A DNA stretch of 64,000 nucleotides from Chloroflexota bacterium (GCA_023381515.1 JAMCQI010000099.1:13893-77892); one strand, 5' to 3'; numbered from the stretch's first letter, positions 14,992-23,836 are shown. Numbers and translations are program-made. The notes: generated from the sequence alone by a model not told the origin.

Positions 14992-16109
14992 TGACTCACA
15001 CTCTGCAACATTTCGGCCCGGGCGTGCGCGACCTCACAAAAGTACGGCACCGCGGCATCCATTTCGCCGGTTTCCAGATAGGCATGGGCGGGGCACCACA
15101 GGCAGAGGTTGATCAGCGGGCACCTCCGGCAGCCTTCGAGAAACTCTTTGCGCTCCGAGCGCATGTCCCGCACCTTTGGCGCCAGGTTCTCCCATGCGTC
15201 CTTCACGCTCCGCTCGCGCAAGTCGCATGTCGTCCCCAGCGCGTTCAGGGACGAGCACAGCCTGAATGTCCCGTCATAGCCCACGTTAAAGCTGCTGGTC
15301 CCCGCCCCGCAGTGAAAAAGGTGGTTGCAGCCAATCTCGGAGAATTCTGGGTCGATCAGCGTGTCGCAGTGCTCCTGCATCTTCCCGAACCGCTCGCTGT
15401 CCGCCCGCTCCAGAGCCACAATCTCCACCGGTGACAACCGCTCGGAGCGGATCTCGGCATTGCGGACGGGATCGCCGTCATAGCGCAGGTGCAGCATCGG
15501 GTCGAAGCGAAAATAGTCTTTGGTGCGCTCTCGGCAGAACCGCGCGATCGTTTCCATCTCTTGGACATTGGAACGCAGTGCCATCGCCTTCAAACGGACT
15601 TTGACGCCGCTCTTCAAGAGCACGTCGAGGCCGCGTCGAAAAGCCGCGAACGATCCCGGCCGCCGCGTGACCGACTCGTAGGTCTCGCGCGTCACCCCGT
15701 ATACCGTCACTTCAATATCTCGCGGCGGGTACTTTTGAAATAGCGCAATGTGCTTTTCGTTGATGAGCGTCGCGGTAGTGAAAACAGAAACGAGGAGCCC
15801 CTTGCGCTTGAGCAGCATATAGAGGTCGGCAAAATCCGGCCGCAGCAGCGGTTCTCCGCCGGTGATCAGGCACCACATTGCCCCCAGTTCCACCGCCTCG
15901 CTGCTGATGCGATCAATCTCCGCTAGGGTCAGTTCCCTCTCCATCGCCGCACGATCGCTCGCGGGCAGGTTGATATAGCAATGGCGGCAGTTGTTCGGGC
16001 AGCGCGCGGTCACCTCGAGGTCAAAGGAGGACAAGGCGCGGCGCGCCTTTAGCTTCTCCCAGAGTGGCAGCTCCTGAATTTCGATCGTCGTCGAGTATGA
16101 AGCGGCCAC
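14988..16109 (-). CDS. radical SAM/SPASM peptide-modifying protein 1
   Basis: The 373-residue radical SAM enzyme starts at a GTG that follows AGGAGAGG and overlaps the peptidase stop as TAGTG. The [4Fe-4S] SAM motif is CPNNCRHC (Cys37, 41, 44), followed by ITGGEPLLRPDF. The C-terminal SPASM domain has HCGAGTSSFNVGYDG, LCSSLNALG and CRRCPLINLCLWCPAHAY, enough Cys for auxiliary clusters. Such proteins (PqqE, AlbA, SCIFF and mycofactocin families) modify ribosomally made peptides. The TAG stop lies inside the border of the insertion sequence. It is the last gene of the maturation operon. Confidence 0.9.
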   Translation of the reverse strand: MAASYSTTIEIQELPLWEKLKARRALSSFDLEVTARCPNNCRHCYINLPASDRAAMERELTLAEIDRISSEAVELGAMWCLITGGEPLLRPDFADLYMLLKRKGLLVSVFTTATLINEKHIALFQKYPPRDIEVTVYGVTRETYESVTRRPGSFAAFRRGLDVLLKSGVKVRLKAMALRSNVQEMETIARFCRERTKDYFRFDPMLHLRYDGDPVRNAEIRSERLSPVEIVALERADSERFGKMQEHCDTLIDPEFSEIGCNHLFHCGAGTSSFNVGYDGTFRLCSSLNALGTTCDLRERSVKDAWENLAPKVRDMRSERKEFLEGCRRCPLINLCLWCPAHAYLETGEMDAAVPYFCEVAHARAEMLQSVSH

Positions 16110-16660
16110 TATCGACCTCTCCTGATGATTTTTCGCGCCGACCGCCATACTCCCCGCAGCTTGGAAAACAGCCGTTGGTGGTGCGAGAGCCAGGGGATCA
16201 GCAGGCGCTCAGGCCCCAGGCCGACCAAAACTCGCCTTCCGCCTCGCTCCACGCGTGTCACCCTCCCTAGTACGTGGTCCCTGGGGACCGGTCCCTCAGT
16301 CACCGCATAGGAATCCCCCTTGATTAGCCACCCTGCTTCCTGTCTTCTGACAAGGCGGTGCACGATGAGCTTTTCTGAACCTGGGCGCGCGAATGCCACC
16401 ACGTCCCCAGGTCTGGGCGGGCGGTCTTTGATTGGCGAGATAGTGACAATGTCGCCATCCCGGATGAAAGGCGTCATGCTTCTCCCCTTTGCCCTGAAGC
16501 GAAAGGGCAGCCCGCGTGAAACGACGGCTTCCAGCAGCGCGCCCAAGTCTCGGCCTGAGAGAGCCAGTTCATCTCCTTCTCTCACGTATGTCGACACCTC
16601 ACACCCTGGCACTGCGTGGCGAGCGGTTGGGGAGGCGCGCCGGTCGAGTTGCGTGTGCAT
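16109..16660 (-). CDS. S24/S26 (signal peptidase I-like) peptidase
   Basis: A 183-residue protein of the S26-like group. The Ser nucleophile lies in AKGRSMTPFIRDGDIVTI, GDVVAFARPG follows, then the base region KLIVHRLVRR and the GWLIKGDSYAV/VLGRV motifs that end the catalytic beta-fold. IVHR in place of a Lys resembles the SipW/archaeal Ser-His type. There is no clear N-terminal signal anchor, and the C-terminal tail is hydrophobic then basic (LLIPWLSHH...KIIRRGR). Genes of this kind often sit beside pqqD-like and HprK-like genes in peptide clusters, so leader removal is a reasonable guess. It overlaps the PqqD stop (TAATG). Confidence 0.82.
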   Translation of the reverse strand: MHTQLDRRASPTARHAVPGCEVSTYVREGDELALSGRDLGALLEAVVSRGLPFRFRAKGRSMTPFIRDGDIVTISPIKDRPPRPGDVVAFARPGSEKLIVHRLVRRQEAGWLIKGDSYAVTEGPVPRDHVLGRVTRVERGGRRVLVGLGPERLLIPWLSHHQRLFSKLRGVWRSARKIIRRGR

Positions 16661-16977
16661 TACGCCGGCTCGCGCGTGTTCACCTCGACGAGCATGCCCC
16701 GCTTGACCAATTCTGCGACCAGCCCGCGAACGTCCCGCTCGATCTCACCCGGTCCGGCCTCGAACTCAGCTGCAAGTTCTCCCACCACGTCTTTCAGCCG
16801 GCGGTGGCCATCGAGCCGCTCCCAGATTGCCTGCCCGGTTGGATTGAGCGTATAGATCTCGTCCTCCATATCGCCGATGCCGGCCGCGAGCGGCACGATG
16901 ATCAATTCCCCCCCTATCATCCGCGCTACAATGTCATCCGATGGCGCGTACACAGCGTCCAAATTGCAGTCGCTCAT
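16660..16977 (-). CDS. PqqD-family peptide-binding protein (RRE)
   Basis: A 105-residue PqqD-fold protein, the RiPP recognition element that binds a precursor leader and presents it to radical SAM enzymes. Typical features are DEIYTLNPTGQAIWERLDGHRRLKDVVGEL, a three-stranded sheet followed by a winged-helix-like bundle, and the end DVRGLVAELVKRGMLVEV. AAGGA six bases before the ATG supports the start. It lies between the candidate precursor (191 bases upstream) and the peptidase, with which it overlaps. Confidence 0.9.
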   Translation of the reverse strand: MSDCNLDAVYAPSDDIVARMIGGELIIVPLAAGIGDMEDEIYTLNPTGQAIWERLDGHRRLKDVVGELAAEFEAGPGEIERDVRGLVAELVKRGMLVEVNTREPA

Positions 16978-17168
16978 GAATCATCCTTTGTTGTCGAGAA
17001 AGCTCCCACGATAAGAGCAGGTCCTTGCGCAAAGAGCTTTTTCCCGGGCAGGGAGGCAACCCCCGCCCGATCACCATTGCAGGATCCTGCCTAAACCATC
17101 CGTGCAAAGTCTTCCGAAAGGGTCAGCCCTGCCACTCGGCCCGCGGTCTAGCAACGAAAGCTTCGCGA

Positions 17169-17369
17169 CTAGCTGTTGTTATCCGAGAGACAACCGTTCT
17201 GGTACTGGCAGCCCATGTTAAAACCGCCTCCGCCTTTTGTACCATTGTTCGGGGCCGGAATCTGACCCCCTGGGTGCTTGCAGACATCCAGTACCGCTTC
17301 TTCCGGCCTGCTCCTCACCAGAATTATGAGTTCTGGTTTAGTCCACTCCATACTGCTTCTAGTGTCCAT
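17169..17369 (-). CDS. candidate RiPP precursor peptide
   Basis: The 66-residue peptide has a leader-like half with WTKPELIILVRSRPEEAVLD (residues 9-28) and a core-like half rich in Gly, Asn and Gln with three cysteines (30, 54, 60), a Gly-Gly at 34-35 and a Gly4 run at 46-49. Short peptides with a KPEL(I/V)xLVRxxPEEAVLxxCK leader are familiar beside PqqD/radical-SAM genes, so I read it as the substrate of this cassette (inference). It starts at the ATG at 17369, with AGGAAAGG 12 bases upstream and a closer AGG; an internal ATG at 17351 is possible. It stands between radical SAM protein 2 and PqqD in the same direction. Confidence 0.72.
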   Translation of the reverse strand: MDTRSSMEWTKPELIILVRSRPEEAVLDVCKHPGGQIPAPNNGTKGGGGFNMGCQYQNGCLSDNNS

Positions 17370-17514
17370 GGTACCTGTTATCCTTTCCTAACTTCAGGAC
17401 GAGCCCCCCTTTTGTCCAAAGTTGAGATAGGCCTGAATCTGGCCCCCAGGCAAGCATTTTGGGATTTACTTTTGGGCTCTGTCCAAACAACATGCTCCGG
17501 CTGATTTTGCCCAT
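17359..17514 (-). CDS. small ORF with good RBS overlapping the precursor start
   Basis: A 51-residue frame starts at an ATG preceded by GAGGGGGTGAG and ends at a TAG 11 bases inside the precursor gene. Its peptide has no Cys and is not recognised. In the other frames the same DNA resembles part of the precursor gene: GGGGCCAGATTC...ACAAAAGG is shared with GGGGTCAGATTC...ACAAAAGG. It may be a translation-coupling leader, or the accidental frame of a decayed precursor copy. Confidence 0.3.
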   Translation of the reverse strand: MGKISRSMLFGQSPKVNPKMLAWGPDSGLSQLWTKGGLVLKLGKDNRYHGH

Positions 17515-17542
17515 CTCACCCCCTCTCGGATTGAATTACGTA

Positions 17543-18760
17543 TCAGTTGGTCGCTCGCGCTCTCAAACCTTCGAGTCGTTGTCGCCAATTCGGTATTTCC
17601 CAACCTTTCTCATCTTCCGACAGCAAGCCCAATTCGCGCGCCTGCACATGGGCCAATGAGCACTCGTACTCGACTGGCGTGTCCAGCGTTCCGTGCTCCA
17701 TCCAGGACTTGGCAGGACATTGGCCGCAGAGACCGTGAAGAAAACAACGGGCGCAACGAGCAAGGTAGTCCGAGTTTATCCCTCGCATTCCACTTAGCTG
17801 CGGAAAGAAATTCAGCAGTGCATCCTGTAGCGATGGATGTCGGTTTGACGAGCTAGCTGTGGACGTCCCGTGCTCATTCAGGTCGTACGCGAGTTGCGGA
17901 TCCCGGAGCAACATGCAAGGCTGAACCTTGCCATAGGCATCCACGCTGATCCTTCGACCTGCCCCGCAACGAAACAGCTTGTCTCCAGGGGGCCCCATGA
18001 ATCTGCCGCAGAATTGTTCCATGTCCTCATAATATCGCGCTGACTCTCGCGTCAGAATACGCAGACTTTCGTGGGCCGTGGGCCGCAACGCCTTAATCTG
18101 TTTGTTCTTCTCGGCCGAGTCTCGCCTTCCTCGCAAATTGAGAGAAGACACAATGCCAGGAGGCACATCGCTTATGGAAAGGCTCGCTGCCCAATCCTCA
18201 AATGCGTCAATCTCTCGTCTGTTCGGCGGCAGGTAAACCCCTTTGACAAGAAAGGGTACTCTATATTCCCGCAGCAGGTCAATGCCCCTTTGTGCTGCGC
18301 TGAAGCCTCCCTGCACGCCAGTCACAGCCTTGTAATTCTCGGGAGTCATGCCGTAGATTGTGATTTCAATTTTCACCCGCGGGGGCACGTGGGCGAAGAG
18401 GTCGGCCAGCTCCGGGGAGAGGAGAGTACCATTGGTGAATAGCGACACACTGAGTCCCATCTGCCGCGCAAAAAGGTACAGTTCAGCGAAATCCGTCCGA
18501 AGTAGCGGTTCCCCGCCGGTAAACCGGACGCTAAGTGCCCCCAACTCGCACGCCTCCCTTAGGATGATCTTGACCTGACCAGTCTTCATCTCGCTCGCCT
18601 GGACCGATCGATCACCTGCCGGTTGGTTAATATAACAGTGAATGCAATTCAGGTTGCACCGCTCAGTGAGCTCGATGTCGAGGTGCGCGAGCCGCGGGTT
18701 CTGCACCGTCCAAAGCGTGCTGTAACCCGAGCGCAGGCGTCTCACATAGCCGGTTGTCAT
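17543..18760 (-). CDS. radical SAM/SPASM peptide-modifying protein 2
   Basis: A 405-residue radical SAM protein starting at the ATG that overlaps the HprK-like stop (ATGA). The SAM cluster motif is CNLNCIHC (Cys35, 39, 42), followed by RFTGGEPLLRTDF. The SPASM region has RCGAGRRISVDAYGKVQPC and CARCFLHGLCGQCPAKSW, with a final Cys in YECSLAHVQ. It resembles protein 1 over its length but is diverged, so the cassette has two distinct modifying enzymes. Two radical SAM/SPASM genes with an HprK-like and a PqqD-like gene recall the SynChlorMet (scm) type cassettes; I could not test that. The precursor lies immediately downstream. Confidence 0.9.
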   Translation of the reverse strand: MTTGYVRRLRSGYSTLWTVQNPRLAHLDIELTERCNLNCIHCYINQPAGDRSVQASEMKTGQVKIILREACELGALSVRFTGGEPLLRTDFAELYLFARQMGLSVSLFTNGTLLSPELADLFAHVPPRVKIEITIYGMTPENYKAVTGVQGGFSAAQRGIDLLREYRVPFLVKGVYLPPNRREIDAFEDWAASLSISDVPPGIVSSLNLRGRRDSAEKNKQIKALRPTAHESLRILTRESARYYEDMEQFCGRFMGPPGDKLFRCGAGRRISVDAYGKVQPCMLLRDPQLAYDLNEHGTSTASSSNRHPSLQDALLNFFPQLSGMRGINSDYLARCARCFLHGLCGQCPAKSWMEHGTLDTPVEYECSLAHVQARELGLLSEDEKGWEIPNWRQRLEGLRARATN

Positions 18761-19806
18761 AGAGTCACCGCTATTTCCCGTGCTTTTGAGGACTGACACC
18801 GAGAGGGCGCCGCACAGAGCTCCTCGAGCGCTTCGACCACTGCGCCGCTCTTGTCGAAATGCATCACATAACAGGGCACCCGTGCTGCGACATCATGGAG
18901 CAGAGGCAATGTCTTGTCCCACCAGTTGACCGTAACGAGCGACTTGATCACAAAGGCCATGAGCCTATGAAGAATGTCCCTCCGATCCTCAATACGCACC
19001 AGCCGGTTCTCCCTCGCCTGCTCTAGAAAGAGAACCGCCCGCAGCGGGGCCGATGCGCCCGAGACGTCCGGTACCTCCCCGTGGCTCCAGGTACCATGGA
19101 CCCTGAACCCCGCTGGCCAACGACGCACAATATTTCGATCATCACACAGGATTTCTGCCCGATCCCTTAGCATCTTGACAGTCGTGGACTTGCCCGCTTC
19201 AGAGTGACCCACAAAGAGGAGCCCCTGGCGATTCAGCACGACGCCGGCCGAGTGCAGGTAGCAGGCCTGGCGGTCGGCCAGCACCCGTGCCAACAAGATC
19301 TGGTCGGTGGGAAGGAGGGTGAGCGATCCTAGGCCTCCCTTTCGAAATGCCTCACCCACGTTTCCATACATGTGCCCTTCGGTGTGCTTGTCGTCAAATA
19401 TCGCCACCCGCCAGATTGCCTTGTCACTCGACTCGGGCAAGATTCCGAGATAGACCCACCTCCCATCTTTTCGGTAAATAGCCCACGGCGGCCTGCGGTA
19501 GACCTCTTTGCCCAGGTCCTCCTCCTTGATGTCTGACAGCTCAAAGTGGTGATGGACCCGGATCACGTCGTCCCCGGGCTCCGCAACTTCGAATAATCGA
19601 AACTTGGGATCGAACGTAGCGTCCGTAATCGGCAGGTCCGCGTCGACCTGTATGGTGATGCCTGCAATCTGATAGTAGCGGCGATTGTTCATCAGTGGGT
19701 TTGTCCTTGCAAGAGGAGTGTTTAGAATTCCCGAAGAGTTGCTAGTCCCCGGACGGGCAAACTGAGAGAACCATCTCGGGGACAAGAGCTCCTTCACATG
19801 GCTCAA
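18757..19806 (-). CDS. HPr-kinase-like P-loop protein of the peptide cassette
   Basis: The product has an N-terminal alpha/beta region (from about residue 44, YYQIAGITIQVDADLPI) and a C-terminal HprK-like ATPase core. The P-loop is GHSEAGKST (about 200-208), preceded by YLHSAGVVLNRQGLLFV and followed by LCDDRNIVRR and TWSHGE, as in HPr kinase/phosphorylase-like proteins that accompany RiPP and lasso-peptide clusters. It could phosphorylate a peptide or its carrier, or act as an ATP-driven chaperone. The start is uncertain: the frame opens with a TTG at 19806 overlapping the preceding stop, while an ATG at 19692 is just before the recognisable domain. It is translationally coupled to radical SAM protein 2. 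Confidence 0.8.
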   Translation of the reverse strand: MSHVKELLSPRWFSQFARPGTSNSSGILNTPLARTNPLMNNRRYYQIAGITIQVDADLPITDATFDPKFRLFEVAEPGDDVIRVHHHFELSDIKEEDLGKEVYRRPPWAIYRKDGRWVYLGILPESSDKAIWRVAIFDDKHTEGHMYGNVGEAFRKGGLGSLTLLPTDQILLARVLADRQACYLHSAGVVLNRQGLLFVGHSEAGKSTTVKMLRDRAEILCDDRNIVRRWPAGFRVHGTWSHGEVPDVSGASAPLRAVLFLEQARENRLVRIEDRRDILHRLMAFVIKSLVTVNWWDKTLPLLHDVAARVPCYVMHFDKSGAVVEALEELCAAPSRCQSSKAREIAVTL

Positions 19807-21761
19807 TGGTGGTTCAACCGGAGAAGGAAGTAGGCGACCACGCCGAGGGTGGCGACCATCAAGCCTTCGAATGGAACGGCCTGCGCCAAGGGCGGTCCGC
19901 CTTGATTAAAAGCGATCGAGATCGTCTGATCGCGATCCAGCGTGACGGCATACTTGAGCGTGTCCGCCGTTTTGCGGTCCGGCGCCGGACTGGCCGATCG
20001 GACCCGCCACTCCGCCGGCCAGGTGACGCGGACGGTCGTTGGTATGACCGGAGCGCCGGGCTGTCTTTCGAGATGCAGGGAATAGACCATCCCTTCGTTC
20101 ATGACCCCTGGCTGATGATAAGTAAAGACCACCTCCTGCGTCTCGCCGCGCGGTAGGATGAGATAACCTCCGAATACGGAGCGGCCGGCTTCCGAATCCT
20201 CCTGGGCCGCCTCGGATACTCCGGTCGACAAGGTCAATTGGCTCGCGGGAGGAGCGACAACACGGAGATAGTCCCAGTAGCATCCCTGCTGCATCTCGGC
20301 ATAAGTCGTCGCGGAAAGTGGCTCGTGCACACAGAACGTGCCGGTGTCCGGGCTGGTGTTCGTGTACGTGATCGTCGTCGTCGAGCGCGCCGCGCCCGAG
20401 GATTCGATGTGTACCGAATATTCGATCGCGCGGTTGACGCGGCTGTCCACTTTGTTGAAACCGACGTTCGAGTCGACGAGCATCAGCGTATCGCCCGAGC
20501 CTTGAGCCAGGGCGCTTTCAGAGGGAAAGAGGACCTCGCGATGCTTCCCATCCGCTTCCAAAAAAAACCACAGGTCTTTTCTCGCCGCTGCGGCGCTGAA
20601 ACCGCGCAGCAGCTCCCCTTGATCGAGTTCACCCGACAGGACGCGATTCAGCGCCGTCTGGAACAGGTCCCCGAGGAAATCTTTGCGATTCGACCACCAG
20701 TCGGTCGGCTGCCCTTGAGCAATCTCGGGACTGGACCAATTCTCCTCGATCTTGGAGACCACGTTCTCGGCATTCACCGCAGTATTCTCGCCCTGAAGGT
20801 CGAGCGTCCCGAGCGCCTGCAAGAGTGTCGGGACGGCCTGGAGGTTCACGGCGATCACCCCGTCCGCCACCGTGCCTCGATCGATCGCGTACGACCGAAT
20901 CAGCTGCCGCGCCGAGGTCGGCACGTCGGGCGACCAATTCGCATCCCGAAACATCCACTGCGAGGCGTACGTGTATCGGGAGAGAGGCTTGGGCGCCTCC
21001 GGGTGGATCTTGGTCAGATCGTCGACGGCATAGCTGTCCTGAAACCCCGTGGTGGCGATCACTCCGCGATCGACCTGCAGCAGCGCGACGGCACTGACGA
21101 AACCGCCCGTCGCCCGCAGCTCGTCGCTGTTCTGCTCGATCAAAAGGTACGTCCGCGGCCGGTCGGCGCCGAGGAGCGCCGGCGCATCCGCGAGCACCTC
21201 GACGCCCGCCTGCCACAGGGGCAGCCAACGGTCGAACTGGTTCAGTAGCTCGCGCGGCGTAGGAGAGAGGTCCGTCGGGTCGATGGCCTGGCGGGCCACA
21301 GAGGCGACCTTGAGGCTCTGCTGCGCTCGCTCGACCACGGCGGCCTGCGACTGGACGGCATTGAGAAGGGCTACTCCTGCAGGCACCTTTTCCGCGCGGC
21401 CCGCTTTCATTCCATCCGTAAGAGCGCGGCCGAGCGCAAGCGTGTCACGTGCGGCAAGGACCGTCTTGTCGCCGAAAGCCAAGAGCGCCGGCGCATTTGC
21501 CAGATCTCCTCCATAGCGCGGCAGCCACCCGAGCGACGGCAGCACGTCGAGGAGGGGACCCACGGACGCTCGCAGGTCCTGGAGGTCCCGCGCCGTCTGC
21601 GTGAACTGGACCTCCGTTTGCGCGGACGGCGCGGCGAGTGTTTCCTCAGGATTCTTCAAGCCCTGCAAGCCGCGGACGTCCGCTTGCAGACGGCTCACGG
21701 CGCCGCGCACGCGCACTCCCCAGATGAGAAGGAGCAAGGCGGCGATCACCAGAACCGGCAT
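19803..21761 (-). CDS. DUF4012 membrane-anchored protein A
   Basis: A 652-residue protein with an N-terminal transmembrane helix (residues 2-18), a helical region (about 25-180), the DUF4012 core (RPRTYLLIEQNSDELRATGG at about 205, and QWMFRDANWSPDVPTSARQ at about 265), a later beta-rich region with a Cys pair (FCVHEPL...QQGCYWDYLRV), and a C-terminal hydrophobic helix. The bulk should be outside the cytoplasmic membrane. DUF4012 has no assigned biochemistry; it is frequent in Actinobacteria and Chloroflexi near envelope polysaccharide genes. It is a clear paralogue of the protein encoded at 25737-27842. Whether it belongs to the same transcript as the peptide cassette is unknown. Confidence 0.85.
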   Translation of the reverse strand: MPVLVIAALLLLIWGVRVRGAVSRLQADVRGLQGLKNPEETLAAPSAQTEVQFTQTARDLQDLRASVGPLLDVLPSLGWLPRYGGDLANAPALLAFGDKTVLAARDTLALGRALTDGMKAGRAEKVPAGVALLNAVQSQAAVVERAQQSLKVASVARQAIDPTDLSPTPRELLNQFDRWLPLWQAGVEVLADAPALLGADRPRTYLLIEQNSDELRATGGFVSAVALLQVDRGVIATTGFQDSYAVDDLTKIHPEAPKPLSRYTYASQWMFRDANWSPDVPTSARQLIRSYAIDRGTVADGVIAVNLQAVPTLLQALGTLDLQGENTAVNAENVVSKIEENWSSPEIAQGQPTDWWSNRKDFLGDLFQTALNRVLSGELDQGELLRGFSAAAARKDLWFFLEADGKHREVLFPSESALAQGSGDTLMLVDSNVGFNKVDSRVNRAIEYSVHIESSGAARSTTTITYTNTSPDTGTFCVHEPLSATTYAEMQQGCYWDYLRVVAPPASQLTLSTGVSEAAQEDSEAGRSVFGGYLILPRGETQEVVFTYHQPGVMNEGMVYSLHLERQPGAPVIPTTVRVTWPAEWRVRSASPAPDRKTADTLKYAVTLDRDQTISIAFNQGGPPLAQAVPFEGLMVATLGVVAYFLLRLNHH

Positions 21762-21838
21762 CCAGAGCCCGCGCGCGGAGCGCTTGAGATTCGGTTGGGT
21801 GACTCTAGCCAGGTTCCCTATAGATTTTCACGCCTGAT

Positions 21839-23836
21839 TTACTGCCCCGGGAGGTTTGGGGACAGCATGGATGGCACCGGCAGTCCGGACCAGTCCGGGT
21901 TATCGTCCGGTTTGCCCGCGCCTGTCGTGGCGGTCGGCAGCGAGGTCAGACGGACCTGCTCCGAGCCGTCGCCGTTCATGGCATAGATCCGCATGTCACC
22001 CCCATCGCGATTGGAGACAAAGACGATGCGGTCATCGCAGCTCGGGCACCAGTTCGGGCGCCGGTTCTCGCCGACACTCGTGATCGGATGCACGTCAGAG
22101 CCGTCGATGTTCATGACGTACACCTGATACCGCCCGCTGCGATTGGATTCAAAGGCAATCCGTTTGCCGTCATTGGAGATCGAGGGGTGCCCGTCGCTCG
22201 CCGGGTCGTTGGTGAGGCGGGTCAGGTTCGAGCCGTCGGCGTTCATGATATAGATTTCGTCATTGCCGTCCCGGTTCGATTGAAAGACGATCCGCTTGCT
22301 GTCGGGTGACCAGGAGGGGTTGGAATCGCCGCCGGTCGAAGGATTGGTCAGCCACGTTTCTCCGCTGCCATCCGCATTCACGACATAGATACGATCATTT
22401 CCCTCCCGGTTCGAGACAAAGGCAATCCGCTGGCTATCGGGCGACCAGGCCGCCTGGCGGTCGTCTTTGGGGCTGTTAGTCAACCGCGTGGTCCCGGATC
22501 CGTCCACGCCCATCACGTAAAGCTGGAAATGCCCATCCCGGTTCGACTCAAACACGATGGTGGTTCCATCCGGGGAGGGGCTGGGGTGCATATCGCGCCA
22601 GTTGTTGAAGGTCAGGCGGGTGAGCTGGGAACCGTCATACCGCATGATATAGATCTCTTCGTTGCTATTGTCGCGCCGCGAGTCAAAGGCGATGCCGGGC
22701 ACGCAGCAGGCGCCGCGCGGGCGCAGCGACGCGGGGAGACCCGACCAGGCCGGCAACGTATCGATTGCGCTCGAATCCGGCAGAGTCGTCAGGCGCACAG
22801 GGTTGAGGCCGTCCGGGTCCACCGCCCAGATCCTAAAGACTCCGTCGCGGTTGGACGCGAACAGGATACGATTGGTACAGGCGGGCCGCCAGATGGGGAA
22901 CCGGTCATCCCCGTTGCTGTTCGTGAGACGCCGGACCCCGCTGCCGTCCGCATTCATGATATACAGCTGGTAGCGCCCGTCGCGATTCGACTCAAAGACG
23001 ATTTGGCTGCCGTCTGGAGACCAGGCCGGGTGGCCGTCGCTCGCGGCATCGTTCGTCAGACGGGTCAGACCCGTTCCATCCGGAGCGATCGTATAGATTT
23101 CGTTATTGCCGTCGCGGTTCGAAGTAAATGCGATGCGGCTTTCGTCGGGAGACCAGTTGGGATCCCAGTTCGAGGCGGATGGGTTTCCCGGAACGCTCGG
23201 GGTGACCCGTGTGATCGCCGAGCCGTTCACGTTCACGCGATAAATGTTCAGCACACACGCAGGTCGCCCGGGCTGGCCGCAGGTCGTGGGATCTGGGTCG
23301 TCCGCGGTGGAGACAAAGGCAATCGATCCCCCGCCGGGCGACCAGGCCGGTTGGCTGTCCTGGGCAGTGCCGTACGTCAGGCGCCTGACGTCAGAGCCGT
23401 CGACATTCATCACATACAGGTCAAACTTGCAGTTCGGTTTGCCCGAGGTGCCGCACGTGCTCCAGTCCGGGTCATCGCGATCGGAGGAAAAGGCGATCCG
23501 CAGCCCGTCTGGGGACGGACCCGGGTGCTGGTCGACCGCCGGGTTATTCGTCAGGCGCAGGAGGTTGCTGCCGTCTGCCCTCATCATGTAGATTTCGGCA
23601 TTGCCATCGCGGTAGGATGTAAAAGCGATTCCCGGCAGACAGCACGCTCCCAGACCGGTGACCGGTATTGGAATAGGAGGAGTAAAGTAAGGAGTCGGGA
23701 CGTAGGGTACTGACCCCCCTCCCGATGGCGCTGGGGCGCTCCACGCCCCATCGTAGCTGGCGAGAATCATCAACAGGACAAACCCTGCGATCAAAAGAAC
23801 CAGATCTCGAGCAGTGTTGCGGTGTTGCTGTTGCAT
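21839..23836 (-). CDS. secreted PD40/TolB-like beta-propeller protein, 12 repeats
   Basis: The 665-residue protein has a signal anchor (LVLLIAGFVLLMILASY, about 12-28), a Pro-rich linker, then twelve WD40-like PD40 repeats of the form IAFxSNRDGNxEIYxxxxDG followed by LTRLT and HPAWSPDG. The repeats fall into two sets of six, each opened by a GACC(L/V)PGIAF segment, so two six-bladed TolB-like propellers are likely. Repeats of this type bind proteins or glycans. AAAGGGGG lies before the ATG. It is flanked by DUF4012 and DNRLRE genes in the same orientation. Confidence 0.88.
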   Translation of the reverse strand: MQQQHRNTARDLVLLIAGFVLLMILASYDGAWSAPAPSGGGSVPYVPTPYFTPPIPIPVTGLGACCLPGIAFTSYRDGNAEIYMMRADGSNLLRLTNNPAVDQHPGPSPDGLRIAFSSDRDDPDWSTCGTSGKPNCKFDLYVMNVDGSDVRRLTYGTAQDSQPAWSPGGGSIAFVSTADDPDPTTCGQPGRPACVLNIYRVNVNGSAITRVTPSVPGNPSASNWDPNWSPDESRIAFTSNRDGNNEIYTIAPDGTGLTRLTNDAASDGHPAWSPDGSQIVFESNRDGRYQLYIMNADGSGVRRLTNSNGDDRFPIWRPACTNRILFASNRDGVFRIWAVDPDGLNPVRLTTLPDSSAIDTLPAWSGLPASLRPRGACCVPGIAFDSRRDNSNEEIYIMRYDGSQLTRLTFNNWRDMHPSPSPDGTTIVFESNRDGHFQLYVMGVDGSGTTRLTNSPKDDRQAAWSPDSQRIAFVSNREGNDRIYVVNADGSGETWLTNPSTGGDSNPSWSPDSKRIVFQSNRDGNDEIYIMNADGSNLTRLTNDPASDGHPSISNDGKRIAFESNRSGRYQVYVMNIDGSDVHPITSVGENRRPNWCPSCDDRIVFVSNRDGGDMRIYAMNGDGSEQVRLTSLPTATTGAGKPDDNPDWSGLPVPSMLSPNLPGQ

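Noticed and set aside
22529..23713. Long 394-codon rightward open frame
   Set aside because: It is antisense to the PD40 propeller gene. The repeating codons of the propeller keep the opposite frame open; there is no ribosome binding site or family sense.
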